From Deltaproteobacteria bacterium RIFCSPHIGHO2_02_FULL_44_16 (GTDB taxonomy: Bacteria > UBA10199 > 2-02-FULL-44-16): 37,724 nucleotides of DNA. Position numbers and translations under genes: made by a program. Of the stretch, positions 16,310-24,238 are shown one piece after another. The notes under the pieces were generated by a model. That model made no database searches. It had not been told where the DNA came from and saw nothing but the letters and a program-made list of their open reading frames with translations. The first letter of the stretch is position 1; the number at the start of each line of letters is the position of its first letter. The stretch covers positions 102,194-139,917 of the forward strand of contig MGRM01000005.1 in NCBI GenBank assembly GCA_001798185.1, in the 5' to 3' direction.

Positions 16310-17035
16310 ATGTCTCTGATTCATGATGCTTTAAAAAAAGCGCAGCAAAAAGCGTACGCTCAAGCAGAAACAGTGAAAAGTGGTGCGAGTGCGCTTGCTC
16401 CTGGCTCGGTGAGACCGCCGATTCCGCGACGAACGCTCATTCTCATAGCCATTTTTATTGTGGTTGCTGGTGTGATCAGTTTTTCTGCGTTGAAGAAAAA
16501 AAAGGTTACTTCCGCTTCTCTTCAACCAAAACAAGCGCTTTCTCAAAATTCACAACGAGTGACCCAAGCTGAGTTTGATCAGCTCAAACAGGAAGCGTTA
16601 GAAGCTTATAAAGCAGATCAACTCGAGCTGGCGTGGACGAAATTTACAGCAGCAACAGCGCTGGATAATAAAGATCCTGAACTCTGGAATAATCTCGGAG
16701 TTGTTTCTCGAAGACAAAAAAATATAAAAAAAGCAGAAGAAGCTTTTCAGAAAGCCTTGAAGCTTCGTCCAGAATATCCTGAAGCGCTTCACAATCTTGC
16801 AGTTGTGAAGATGAAACAAGAAGCTTATGACGAAGCTCAACAATTACTGGAAAAAGCAGTTGCTTTGAATGCAACCTATGCAGAAGCTTTTTTTCATTTG
16901 GCCTTGCTTGCAGAACAGAAAGAAGACGTAAAAACAGCACACGAATATTATCGACAATTTCTCAAGCACCAAAAGCAGATGCCTCCTCATTTTCTTGATC
17001 GTGTGCGGGAGAGGGCCTTAGCATTAGAACCCTAA
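16310..17035 (+). CDS. MshN/GspB-like TPR membrane protein
   Basis: The 241-residue protein starts MSLIHDALKKAQQKA, the short motif shared by GspB/ExeB and MshN partners of ExeA-type ATPases. A transmembrane helix (about 44-63) follows, then a KKKK stop-transfer. From about residue 90 the periplasmic part holds three to four tetratricopeptide repeats (ELWNNLGVVSRRQKNIKKAEEAF; EALHNLAVVKMKQEAYDEA; EAFFHLALLAEQKEDVKTA). It probably forms a complex with the upstream ATPase and supports secretin or pilus assembly. Confidence 0.82.
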   Translation: MSLIHDALKKAQQKAYAQAETVKSGASALAPGSVRPPIPRRTLILIAIFIVVAGVISFSALKKKKVTSASLQPKQALSQNSQRVTQAEFDQLKQEALEAYKADQLELAWTKFTAATALDNKDPELWNNLGVVSRRQKNIKKAEEAFQKALKLRPEYPEALHNLAVVKMKQEAYDEAQQLLEKAVALNATYAEAFFHLALLAEQKEDVKTAHEYYRQFLKHQKQMPPHFLDRVRERALALEP

Positions 17036-17036
17036 C

Positions 17037-18116
17037 ATGGATGGGGGAGATGTGAACAGTCGAGAACTGCTTGGACAAGCCACGCGGTGGATTCGTCGTC
17101 AACCAGAACGACTCGGTTTTGATCTTCATACATCAATCCTTCGAGCTGTTCAGTTGCGACGAAATAAGCAAGAAGGTTATCAGGTTGTGGGATGTGGATC
17201 GGTGGAGTTCACCGATTTTTGGAATGAAACGAATCCTGATCGTGAACGAATTAAATTTTTCTTGGATCAATTTTCTCAGGGAATGAAAAAATGCGCTTTT
17301 GTGGCTGAACATTCCACGCTTCGGGTCCGAAGAATGAATATTGCGCCCATGCCGGAATCAGATCTTGTTGAAGCCATTCGGTGGAATTTTCGCGAACATG
17401 TCGATTGTCCTATTGAAAAATATACCGTCGGCTATACGCCTTTGACGCATTACGATGAAAAAGGACAGCTTGCCCTGATGGCGTATGGAATTTCTGAGGA
17501 AGCCATTCATCAATATGTGAAACTTGCCAAAGATCTTGGGTATAAATTGATTTCATTAGAACCGGCTGCAACTGCTCTTTTGGCAGCATTTCATTTAAAT
17601 CGTCTTCTCACGGAAGATCGATTTACGATCTGTCTTCATATGGATGAAGAGACAACTTATTTTATTGTCATGACAGCTCATGTCGTTCTTTTTTCCCGCC
17701 CTCTGACCGGCATGAGTCTGCAAAGTTTTTTGGAGATGCTTCAACATCAAGGAAATGTGGAACCACAAGCGGCGAAAACTCTTTTTCAAGAGTGGATTGC
17801 AGGCAAAGAAAGCGACCTGCATGGAGCTGAAATCGCGACAACAGCCACTCACTTCTTACGACAACTTGTCATTGAAGTACAACGTTCGATCGATGCTTTT
17901 TGTATTATGTATGGTGTGGAGAGTGTTCACGATCTCTTTATTTGTGGGAAAGGTGTGCAGTTTCCAAAGCTCAAAGAACATATGGAACATTCCCTCGGTA
18001 TGGAAGTTCATGTCTTTGATCCCTTTCTCCATCTTCCTCTCCCAGCAGAGATTGAAACAATGAGTGTTCCAGAGAGATCTACGTATGCCATTGCTGTAGG
18101 GCTTTCTGTTATTTAG
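17037..18116 (+). CDS. pilM: PilM/MshI-like actin-fold protein
   Basis: The 359-residue cytoplasmic protein has the PilM fold. GFDLHTSILRAVQL is the first phosphate loop, VEAIRWNFREHVDCPIE the family block around the nucleotide site, then YKLISLEPAATALLAAF and a C-terminal VHDLFICGKGVQFPKLKEHM. PilM binds the N-terminal tail of PilN and links the ATPase to the alignment complex. ATG 17037 is used; GTG 17052, with GGGGGAG just upstream, is a serious alternative. pilN follows after nine bases. It is the second PilM-like protein in the window; the other is fused in GspL at 2532. Confidence 0.85.
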   Translation: MDGGDVNSRELLGQATRWIRRQPERLGFDLHTSILRAVQLRRNKQEGYQVVGCGSVEFTDFWNETNPDRERIKFFLDQFSQGMKKCAFVAEHSTLRVRRMNIAPMPESDLVEAIRWNFREHVDCPIEKYTVGYTPLTHYDEKGQLALMAYGISEEAIHQYVKLAKDLGYKLISLEPAATALLAAFHLNRLLTEDRFTICLHMDEETTYFIVMTAHVVLFSRPLTGMSLQSFLEMLQHQGNVEPQAAKTLFQEWIAGKESDLHGAEIATTATHFLRQLVIEVQRSIDAFCIMYGVESVHDLFICGKGVQFPKLKEHMEHSLGMEVHVFDPFLHLPLPAEIETMSVPERSTYAIAVGLSVI

Positions 18117-18125
18117 AGGAATCGT

Positions 18126-18707
18126 ATGCGTGAAGAGCCGCTCCAGAGAATGAATTTTTTAAAAGGGGGACGATTTGCGTTTACCTATGGAATGATGGGG
18201 GTTGTTCTTCTTGCGTGGTCGTTCATTGTTTTTCTTTGGTATGGTGGCATTCATTTGCGTATTGTTTATCTTGAGAAAAAAATAGTTACGGAACAGCGGA
18301 CGCTTCAAAAATTGCAATCTGAAAAAGATCGGCGTTTGAGTGTGGCGAGACTGACGGGAAAAAAGAAACTTGCTCGCACGACTCAAAAGGAACTTGCGGA
18401 AAGTTTTATTCCTCCTCCCCTTTGGTCAGATGCTCTTCTTTCGCTCAGTCAACTTTTGCCCAGAGAACTCCATTTCACGGCCATTCAATCTGACAAGATT
18501 CCAGAAGAAGAGGAATACACGCTTAAGATCGGTGGAGAAGGGCGACGAGCTGAGGCCATTACCGACTTTCTTGGAAAACTGAAAGGTTCACCTGCATTTT
18601 CTGATCCTCAACTGACAAACACAAAGCAAGATCGCACCAAAAGTGGTGAGTTTCAATTTGTGATTGAGACCAAAGTTTCTCTTGGAGAAAAAGAAAATGG
18701 CGTTTAG
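18126..18707 (+). CDS. pilN: PilN/MshJ-like inner-membrane alignment protein
   Basis: The 193-residue bitopic protein has a short cytoplasmic tail with MNFLKGG, which stands where the PilM-binding INLLP-type motif lies. One transmembrane helix (about 22-42) is followed by a coiled coil and a ferredoxin-like domain (LWSDALLSLSQLLPRELHFTAI). PilN dimerises with PilO. Its end overlaps the start of pilO by eleven bases. Confidence 0.83.
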   Translation: MREEPLQRMNFLKGGRFAFTYGMMGVVLLAWSFIVFLWYGGIHLRIVYLEKKIVTEQRTLQKLQSEKDRRLSVARLTGKKKLARTTQKELAESFIPPPLWSDALLSLSQLLPRELHFTAIQSDKIPEEEEYTLKIGGEGRRAEAITDFLGKLKGSPAFSDPQLTNTKQDRTKSGEFQFVIETKVSLGEKENGV

Positions 18708-19299
18708 CATCGGTAAAATTGATTTGCGACAAAAACCCTCAGGTCGAGAGGTTTTTGTTTTTGTTTTTTTACTTCTTTTTCTTTTTTGGTTTCTTTTTCA
18801 GACTTTTTTATCTCCCCAGATGAAACAACTTCAAAAAAGCAATCAGCAACTTCACACCGCGGTTCAAGAATCCAAATCTGTGTCTGAGCTTATCCAAGCG
18901 ATTTCAGAACAACTTGCGGAGCGACAAGCAGCTCCCGAAGCACCGCCGGAGATAAAACAGAATGTGGATAATCGGCTTAAAAGAATTCTGACCTATCGTG
19001 GAGGAGATCGTTCTCAGGAAATTGCGCAAACAATAGGTTTTCTTTCGAGCCATCAAACCTTACGAGGACTTAAACTTCTTTCTGTTGATGTTGGTTCTAC
19101 AGAAGAGCGCAAAGGATTTACCGTGACTTCTATTGATGTTCGGCTTGAAGGGGGGTATATACAACTTATTCGTTATATGAAAACGCTTGAACGGATCAAT
19201 CGTCCTCTTTTTCTTGCTTCCATTGAGCTGAAAACAAATGGAAAAACGGAAATGCTTCAAGCAAAATTTCTCGTTGAGATGTATCTGTCAAAGGAGTGA
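18697..19299 (+). CDS. pilO: PilO-like inner-membrane alignment protein
   Basis: The 200-residue protein has a transmembrane helix at about 22-40 (almost all Val/Leu/Phe), a long coiled coil (MKQLQKSNQQLHTAVQE...) and a C-terminal ferredoxin-like domain with IDVRLEGGYIQLIRYMKTLE, a good match to PilO. ATG 18697 has GGAGAAAAAG upstream and is preferred to 18664, which would overlap pilN further. It pairs with pilN and precedes the pilP-like gene, with its stop just before that gene's start. Confidence 0.85.
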   Translation: MAFSIGKIDLRQKPSGREVFVFVFLLLFLFWFLFQTFLSPQMKQLQKSNQQLHTAVQESKSVSELIQAISEQLAERQAAPEAPPEIKQNVDNRLKRILTYRGGDRSQEIAQTIGFLSSHQTLRGLKLLSVDVGSTEERKGFTVTSIDVRLEGGYIQLIRYMKTLERINRPLFLASIELKTNGKTEMLQAKFLVEMYLSKE

Positions 19300-19301
19300 G
19301 A

Positions 19302-19664
19302 ATGAAAAAAAGAGGCATGATCATAGGGACGCTGATATTCTTTCTCGTCATGGATGTCAGTGCGCAGTCTCTTTCAGACCTCGATGTTGAATCTTTTCAA
19401 CAATTGACAGAGGGGACGCAACAGCAACCAATGTATAATCCCTTTTCTGGAACCGTGACCTCTCTGCAAGATGCCACAGCAGAAGAGCTCGTCCTCACAG
19501 GAACTGTAGTGGGGGATGAGCAGGTGTATGCGCTCGTGAATGGCAACATTTTAGAAATTGGAGATCGTGTTGCGGGCTATAAAGTTGAAACGATTGAAGA
19601 TGGTCATGTGACGTTAAAGCGACTCGATGAAATCTATACGTTGCGCATGGGGGGGACTTTTTGA
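19302..19664 (+). CDS. pilP: PilP/MshK-like periplasmic protein
   Basis: The 120-residue protein has a signal peptide (MKKRGMIIGTLIFFLVMDVSA) and a beta-rich HR-type domain: NPFSGTV, then ELVLTGTVVGDEQVYALVNG and GDRVAGYKVETIEDGHVTLKR. This resembles the C-terminal domain of PilP and GspC that touches the secretin. It lacks the lipobox Cys of classical PilP, so it is soluble or anchored by an uncleaved signal. AAGGAG at 19291-19296 favours ATG 19302 over the GTG at 19296. The stop overlaps the secretin start. Confidence 0.78.
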   Translation: MKKRGMIIGTLIFFLVMDVSAQSLSDLDVESFQQLTEGTQQQPMYNPFSGTVTSLQDATAEELVLTGTVVGDEQVYALVNGNILEIGDRVAGYKVETIEDGHVTLKRLDEIYTLRMGGTF

Positions 19665-21160
19665 AGAAACCTTTCTTCACTGCCGGCGTTTTCTGGTCTC
19701 TCCTTCTTTGTACGACGCAGCTCAGTGCTGTTGATACGGGATCTATTAGCGAAACCCCTTTGACCGATTCTGTCTTTGGAGTTCAAGCGGAAGAAGTGTT
19801 TTCGATTCATTTTCGTCAGGCATCGCTTCGAGAGGCCTTGCAACTCTTATCACGCGTTGCGAAGGTGAATATCATTATTCCTGAAGGGATCGAAGGATTG
19901 GTCACCGTTCATTTCCGTGATGTTGCCGTGAAAGATGCTCTCAATGCGATTGTGAAAGCCAATGCTCTTGATTACACGGTTGAAGGGGGAGTGATTCGTA
20001 TTGCGAAGGGAGATGCTTTTAAAGAAACAGGAGAAAATCTTCAAACAGAAACATTTCATCTCAATTATGCCACGTCGAAAAATATGGTCTCCCAAGTGCA
20101 ATCGCTTCTTTCGAGTCGCGGTTCTGTTTTTGCGGACGATCGAACAAACTCTCTTGTCGTTCGTGATTTACCTGCCAATATTGAAAATGCCGGTCGCTTT
20201 CTTGATCGTGTGGATGTTCGTGATGCGCAAGTGCTTATTGAATCAAAAATTTTAGAAGTGACACGAACTTTTAGTCGAGCGCTTGGGATTCAGTGGGGAG
20301 TCACTAAACCGGGAAGTCGGGTGGATCTTCGAGGTTTGGAAGACGTGGGAGCAGCGCAGAGTGATCGGAATTTAAATGTTGATCTTCCTGCAGCAAGTCC
20401 ATCAGGTGGTGTTGGACTCATTCTTGGACGTTTGGCAGGCGGGACACAAATTGATCTCCAAATTTCTGCTGCGGAAGCTCGTGGAGATGCGTACGTCATT
20501 TCAGATCCGTCGATCGTAACGTCAAATGGCATGCTTGCTGAAATTCGCAGCGGCACCACGCTTCTCATCAATGCGCAGGGAGACATTAATATTGGTTCGG
20601 CTTCATCGACCTCTGCTGCGGGTGGTGGTTCTGGGCTTCAACAGATCGAAACAGGGGTGCAACTCAATGTCACTCCGCAAATTTCTCGAAATGATTATGT
20701 AAAGCTGACGATCGAGGCGGTGACATCCCAACCTGACTTTACACGCGCGGTACAAGGACTGCCGTCGATTATCGATAATACGGCAAAAACAACGGTGCTG
20801 GTAAAAGATGGAGAAACGACAGTTATTGGAGGTTTGACGCGATTTTCCGAGAGCGATCAAAAAAATGAAGTTCCGGGATTTGCTCGTATTCCGCTCATTG
20901 GAAATCTTTTTCGCTCGAAGAGTCGAAGAAAAGAAAATACAGAACTTATGGTCCTCGTGAAACCGACGATTGTCACCAATGATGGAACGCTCCCTGTTCA
21001 GATGCGTGTTCGCTCCATTGAAAAGCGACGTGATGCTATGTATCTTGAACCGCTTTCAGATCCTTTGCGCGATGAAGAGAAAAAAATGAAACGAGAAATG
21101 CGAAAAAATGTAAAAAGCGGAAATAAATATACAAAAATGAGACCTCCCAATGCACCATAA
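19661..21160 (+). CDS. pilQ: Secretin, outer-membrane pore of the pilus (PilQ/MshL)
   Basis: The protein has 499 residues with signal peptide MKKPFFTAGVFWSLLLCTTQLSA. An STN/N0 domain (FRQASLREALQLLSRVAKVN) is followed by an N1 domain (LVVRDLPANIENAGRFLDRVDVRDAQVLIES) and the secretin barrel, ending with VPGFARIPLIGNLFRSKSR and ELMVLVKPTIV. It forms the gated channel for the pilus. It lacks AMIN domains and is shorter than most PilQ, closer to MshL. The start is a TTG preceded by GGGGGGG and overlapping the pilP stop, so translation may be coupled. No lipobox is seen. The basic tail (KKMKREMRKNVKSG) is unusual. Confidence 0.9.
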   Translation: MKKPFFTAGVFWSLLLCTTQLSAVDTGSISETPLTDSVFGVQAEEVFSIHFRQASLREALQLLSRVAKVNIIIPEGIEGLVTVHFRDVAVKDALNAIVKANALDYTVEGGVIRIAKGDAFKETGENLQTETFHLNYATSKNMVSQVQSLLSSRGSVFADDRTNSLVVRDLPANIENAGRFLDRVDVRDAQVLIESKILEVTRTFSRALGIQWGVTKPGSRVDLRGLEDVGAAQSDRNLNVDLPAASPSGGVGLILGRLAGGTQIDLQISAAEARGDAYVISDPSIVTSNGMLAEIRSGTTLLINAQGDINIGSASSTSAAGGGSGLQQIETGVQLNVTPQISRNDYVKLTIEAVTSQPDFTRAVQGLPSIIDNTAKTTVLVKDGETTVIGGLTRFSESDQKNEVPGFARIPLIGNLFRSKSRRKENTELMVLVKPTIVTNDGTLPVQMRVRSIEKRRDAMYLEPLSDPLRDEEKKMKREMRKNVKSGNKYTKMRPPNAP

Positions 21161-21476
21161 TCATCTTCATGAACGCACGAACCGACCTCCACATTGGCTT
21201 CCTCTTCCGGGAAGCAGTCTTGCAAAGACATCTTCTCATCAAAATATCGATGAGCAGGATCATTTTTCAAAAGGGGAAGTGGTCGGTTATTTCCCACGTC
21301 AAGGTTTTGGTTTTGTGCGGACGCATCGTGGTGAAGATCTTTATTTTTGTAAAGTCGAAGCAGATCTTGTGGGTCAGAAAAAGGATTGGAAATATTTAAA
21401 AGTCGGCATGAAAGTCGGCTTTGATGTTGCTTGGACCTCCAAAGGCCTTCACGTGACGAAGATAAAGATTTATTGA
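21150..21476 (+). CDS. Cold-shock-domain protein
   Basis: This 108-residue protein has a CSD in residues 42-108: KGEVVGYFPRQGFGFVRTH carries the RNP1-like GFGFV, GEDLYFCKVE the RNP2-like part, and VGFDVAWTSKGLHVTKIKIY closes the barrel. It is wider than the usual 67-residue cold-shock protein because of an N-terminal extension with several His residues. Such domains bind single-stranded nucleic acid. The start overlaps the secretin by eleven bases, so it is likely the last gene of the pilus operon. Its end overlaps gltX tail to tail by seven bases. Confidence 0.7.
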   Translation: MHHNHLHERTNRPPHWLPLPGSSLAKTSSHQNIDEQDHFSKGEVVGYFPRQGFGFVRTHRGEDLYFCKVEADLVGQKKDWKYLKVGMKVGFDVAWTSKGLHVTKIKIY

Positions 21477-22858
21477 CTGAGTGCTCGTTCCAGACGTTGA
21501 AGAGTTTTTTCTTTTCCTAAAATCGCGATGACTTCGTAGATGCCGGGACTGATCGTTGTCCCGCAAAGTGCCACACGACAAGGTTGAGCAAGTTTGACCA
21601 TCTTGAGATCAGTTTCCGTCATGATCGATTCAAAAAGTTTTGCAATATGAGCTTCATCAAATGTCTCAAGAGCTTGCAGCCTTTCCTTTATTTTATGAAG
21701 AAGAGCTTTTCCTTCAGTGTTAAGCCATGTGCTTACCGCTTTTTCATCAAAAATGACTTCATCGCGAAAATAAAACGCAGACATTTGTGCTAATTCTTCG
21801 AGCGTGCGTCCGCGCTCTTTTTCGGTTCGAATCGCTTTGGCGGCATATTCATGATCCGTAATTTTTAAACCCATTTTCTCCAGAAAAGGCCGAACCATAT
21901 GGGCAAGCTCAGAATCAGAAATGCGAAGCTGGTGTTGACTGTTGACCCAACGTAATTTTTCTCTATCAAAGACCGCAGGAGAAGAACCGACCTGATCGAG
22001 ATGAAAATGTTGAACGAGTTCATCCCGCGAAAAAATTTCCTGATCGCCGTGTGACCAGCCAAGGCGTGCAAGATAATTGATCATGGCATCAGGGAGAAAA
22101 CCCATCTGTTCATATTCGACAACAGAAACTGCGCCATGCCGCTTTGAAAGTTTTTTCTTATCAGCTCCGTAAATCATCGGCAGATGCGCAAGCGCCGGTA
22201 CCGGAAACCCTAGGGCTTGATAGAGAAGCATCTGGCGCGGAGTATTCGCAATATGATCATCACCGCGAATGATATGTGTGATGCCCATGAGAGCATCATC
22301 GACAACGACCGTGAGATTATAGGTAGGACTTCCATCAGCGCGGGCAATCACGAGATCATCGAGCTCGCTATTTTCAAACGTGATTTCGCCGCGGCAAAGA
22401 TCATTGAATGAAGTGACCCCTTTTTCAGGAGCACGAAAACGGACAACAGTATTCGCTGAGCGCTCAGCGTTTTTGTTTCGGCATGTGCCGTCGTATTTCG
22501 GTTTTTGTCCGGACGCCAAAGCTTTCTGACGTTTTGCTTCGAGTTCTTCTTTCGTACACGTGCAGTAATATGCTTTTCCTTCAGCAACCAAGCGAGCGAT
22601 GTGGTCTTTATAGAGATCGGTACGAGCAGATTGATAGATGGGATCGCCGTCCCAGGTGAGGCCGAGCCAACGCATGCCATCGAGAATCGATTGTTCGAAT
22701 TCTTTGGTCGATCGTTCCCAATCTGTGTCTTCAATGCGGAGCAAAAAAGAGCCGCCGTGATGTCGCGCAAAAAGCCAGTTGTAGAGCGCAGTGCGCGCTC
22801 CTCCGATGTGGAGGGATCCTGTGGGAGAGGGTGCAAATCGAACTTTGACCTGAGTCAT
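21470..22858 (-). CDS. gltX: Glutamyl-tRNA synthetase
   Basis: This class I synthetase charges tRNA-Glu. The 462-residue protein starts MTQVKVRFAPSPTGSLHIGG, with the HIGH-type signature, and continues TALYNWLFAR. A Cys-rich insert (YYCTCTKEELEAKR ... YDGTCR) is typical of the bacterial enzyme. The KMSKS-type loop reads KKLSKRHG. The C-terminal helical domain covers residues 330-462. The start at 22858 is set by the conserved N-terminus; the frame extends to 23233 without support. Whether it also accepts tRNA-Gln depends on gatCAB, which is not in the window. Confidence 0.96.
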   Translation of the reverse strand: MTQVKVRFAPSPTGSLHIGGARTALYNWLFARHHGGSFLLRIEDTDWERSTKEFEQSILDGMRWLGLTWDGDPIYQSARTDLYKDHIARLVAEGKAYYCTCTKEELEAKRQKALASGQKPKYDGTCRNKNAERSANTVVRFRAPEKGVTSFNDLCRGEITFENSELDDLVIARADGSPTYNLTVVVDDALMGITHIIRGDDHIANTPRQMLLYQALGFPVPALAHLPMIYGADKKKLSKRHGAVSVVEYEQMGFLPDAMINYLARLGWSHGDQEIFSRDELVQHFHLDQVGSSPAVFDREKLRWVNSQHQLRISDSELAHMVRPFLEKMGLKITDHEYAAKAIRTEKERGRTLEELAQMSAFYFRDEVIFDEKAVSTWLNTEGKALLHKIKERLQALETFDEAHIAKLFESIMTETDLKMVKLAQPCRVALCGTTISPGIYEVIAILGKEKTLQRLERALSQ

Positions 22859-22881
22859 AATCTCTCGCCCATACTTCAGAC

Positions 22882-22911
22882 AGTATAGAGAAATCAAGAA
22901 CCCATCTTCAA
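22882..22911 (-). promoter_or_regulatory. Promoter of gltX
   Basis: Read on the minus strand: TTGAAG (22906-22911), an 18-base spacer and TATACT (22882-22887), which places the start point a little upstream of the gltX ATG at 22858. GAGAGA forms the ribosome site. Confidence 0.5.
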
Positions 22912-22924
22912 AATATTTTATTGT

Positions 22925-23008
22925 TTGCGGGTCCTGCCGCCTGCGGCATTCCGTAGGCTCCGCTTTACATGCGGATGCCTCCGAAATAGCCTCCGGCGTC
23001 ACCCGCAA
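22925..23008. repeat. GC-rich palindromic intergenic element
   Basis: TTGCGGGT (22925-22932) and ACCCGCAA (23001-23008) are perfect inverted ends. Inside are the hairpin TGCCGC-CT-GCGGCA (22935-22948), a CCGC/GCGG pair and a doubled GCCTCCG. The GC content is far above the flanks. It looks like a mobile or dispersed palindromic element, unrelated to the TCATTCC family. It lies between the divergent gltX and yceD genes, upstream of both promoter regions. Confidence 0.6.
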
Positions 23009-23048
23009 TTGATGATCAATTTTGAGATGAGTTCTTGATTTCCAATTG

Positions 23049-23076
23049 TTGACAGATTGTTCCAGAGAGATAAAAA
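23049..23076 (+). promoter_or_regulatory. Weak candidate promoter before yceD
   Basis: A consensus TTGACA (23049-23054) is followed, after 16 bases, by TAAAAA (23071-23076). The start point would fall at or next to the yceD ATG, so the pairing is uncertain. Confidence 0.3.
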
Positions 23077-23083
23077 CGGAATC

Positions 23084-23638
23084 ATGGAAATTTTCATTGA
23101 TGATATCAAAGAAGATGGTTTGCACATTGAAGCGGCAGTGCCAGGAAATGCTTGGCTTCATGCTCTTTTGATGGAAACCGTCGCGGATCAATTTACAAAA
23201 GATGACACTGCCAAACTTGAAATCACCGGTCATAAAGTGAATCTCAATATCGATCTTTCAGGATTGCTTGTCTACACTTCACATGTCCCCTGCGATCGTT
23301 GTCTGAAAGAATTGCTCGTCAAGGATACGGTAAGAGTTCATACCCATCTTGCTCCTCTTTACGAGAGTCAAAAAGAACGAGCAAGGAAAGCGTACGAAGA
23401 AGAGCGAGAACTTGTGCTCGAGGATCTCGAGTTTTCTTTCTATGAAGGGGATCGAATCGATCTGGATGACATCATTCGAGAACATATTGTTCTCTCCCTT
23501 CCCATGATGCGCCTCTGTCAAGAAGACTGTAAGGGCCTCTGCCAATATTGCGGCAAAAATCTCAACGAAGGCTCCTGTCAATGTGCTGAAAAAAGAATCG
23601 ATCCCAAATGGGATGCGTTGAAAAAACTGAAGATATAG
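23084..23638 (+). CDS. yceD: YceD/DUF177 family protein
   Basis: The 184-residue protein has the typical DUF177 layout: a beta-rich N-terminal half, VPCDRCLKEL in the middle, an acidic stretch (EDLEFSFYEGDRIDLDDIIREHI) and the C-terminal cysteine cluster CQEDCKGLCQYCGKNLNEGS followed by CQC. The family is tied to rRNA/50S assembly and nearly always sits before rpmF, as here. The start at ATG 23084 fits the family; the frame from 23057 extends upstream of the promoter-like sequence. A hairpin follows the stop codon. Confidence 0.88.
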   Translation: MEIFIDDIKEDGLHIEAAVPGNAWLHALLMETVADQFTKDDTAKLEITGHKVNLNIDLSGLLVYTSHVPCDRCLKELLVKDTVRVHTHLAPLYESQKERARKAYEEERELVLEDLEFSFYEGDRIDLDDIIREHIVLSLPMMRLCQEDCKGLCQYCGKNLNEGSCQCAEKRIDPKWDALKKLKI

Positions 23639-23641
23639 AAT

Positions 23642-23674
23642 TACCAATAACTGACAGTTCGTTATTGGTATTTT
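23642..23674 (+). terminator. Hairpin with short T run between yceD and rpmF
   Basis: TACCAATAAC (23642-23651) and GTTATTGGTA (23661-23670) form a perfect 10-bp stem with a 9-base loop, followed by TTTT. It lies directly after yceD and could end or attenuate the transcript before rpmF. Confidence 0.65.
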
Positions 23675-23741
23675 CCCTCTGAATTTGGAACTACAGTGAA
23701 GAAGACGTCAAAAGCCAAATGGCTGTTTTCAAGGATAATCG

Positions 23742-23771
23742 TTGACAGAGGAGGCGTTTCTTAGGTAGGAA
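23742..23771 (+). promoter_or_regulatory. Candidate promoter of rpmF
   Basis: TTGACA (23742-23747) with, 18 bases on, TAGGAA followed by GCCACC. The same layout, a TTGAC box, an 18-base spacer, a G-containing -10 and a CCAC discriminator, occurs before rpsP at 31695. Confidence 0.4.
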
Positions 23772-23799
23772 GCCACCTTCTAGAAAGTTCGGAGGTTTT

Positions 23800-23997
23800 G
23801 TGGCAGTTCCAAAGCGTCGAAAATCGAAAGCACGACGAGATACACGACGATCTCAAAATACAAAAATTACGGCTCCTGCAAAATCGCTGTGCCCTCAATG
23901 TCGCCGGCCGAAGCAGCCCCACCGTGTTTGTATCCACTGTGGTTTTTATAAAGGTCGCGAAATTGTCACCTTCAAGTCGACCTCATCCCATGGCTGA
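23800..23997 (+). CDS. rpmF: Ribosomal protein L32
   Basis: This 65-residue protein starts MAVPKRRKSKARRDTRRS (GTG start with GGAGG five bases before) and carries the zinc-ribbon form CPQC ... CIHCGFY of the large-subunit protein L32. The basic N-terminal tail is typical. The stop overlaps the acpP start by eight bases, so the two are coupled. Usually plsX and fab genes follow rpmF; here acpP does. Confidence 0.96.
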   Translation: MAVPKRRKSKARRDTRRSQNTKITAPAKSLCPQCRRPKQPHRVCIHCGFYKGREIVTFKSTSSHG

Positions 23998-24232
23998 TTC
24001 CCATATCGAGAAGCGTGTTCGCGAGATTATTGCTGATCAACTCGGAATTGCTGACGAAGATATTTCTCCTCAATCTTCTTTTCATCACGATCTTGGCGCC
24101 GATTCCCTCGATCTCGTTGAGCTCTATATGGCTCTTGAAGAAGAATTCGAAATTGACATTCCGCCTGAAGTCACCGATGAGTTATCGACGGTAGCAGATA
24201 TTATTCGTTACATTGAACGCCAACCAAACTAA
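23990..24232 (+). CDS. acpP: Acyl carrier protein
   Basis: This 80-residue acidic helical protein carries LGADSLDLVEL, whose Ser receives the 4'-phosphopantetheine arm. FEIDIPPEV follows, at the place of the usual IPDEDAE. It starts at ATG 23990 (MADSHIEKRVREII), inside the last codons of rpmF. The longer frame from 23798 shadows rpmF. Both the housekeeping carrier and a specialised one are possible: the motif context is housekeeping-like, but no fatty acid synthesis gene lies beside it. Confidence 0.92.
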   Translation: MADSHIEKRVREIIADQLGIADEDISPQSSFHHDLGADSLDLVELYMALEEEFEIDIPPEVTDELSTVADIIRYIERQPN

Positions 24233-24238
24233 AAACCC

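Noticed and set aside
16080-16900. CRISPR-like spacing of repeated GAAGC and AAAAAA motifs in the TPR gene
   Set aside because: The repetition follows the TPR codon pattern in frame and has no constant repeat or spacer length.
21470-23233. 587-residue version of glutamyl-tRNA synthetase
   Set aside because: The extra 125 residues cover the intergenic palindrome and promoter; the family start is at 22858.
23798-24232. 144-residue version of the acyl carrier protein
   Set aside because: The first 64 codons are a shadow of rpmF; the carrier starts at ATG 23990.
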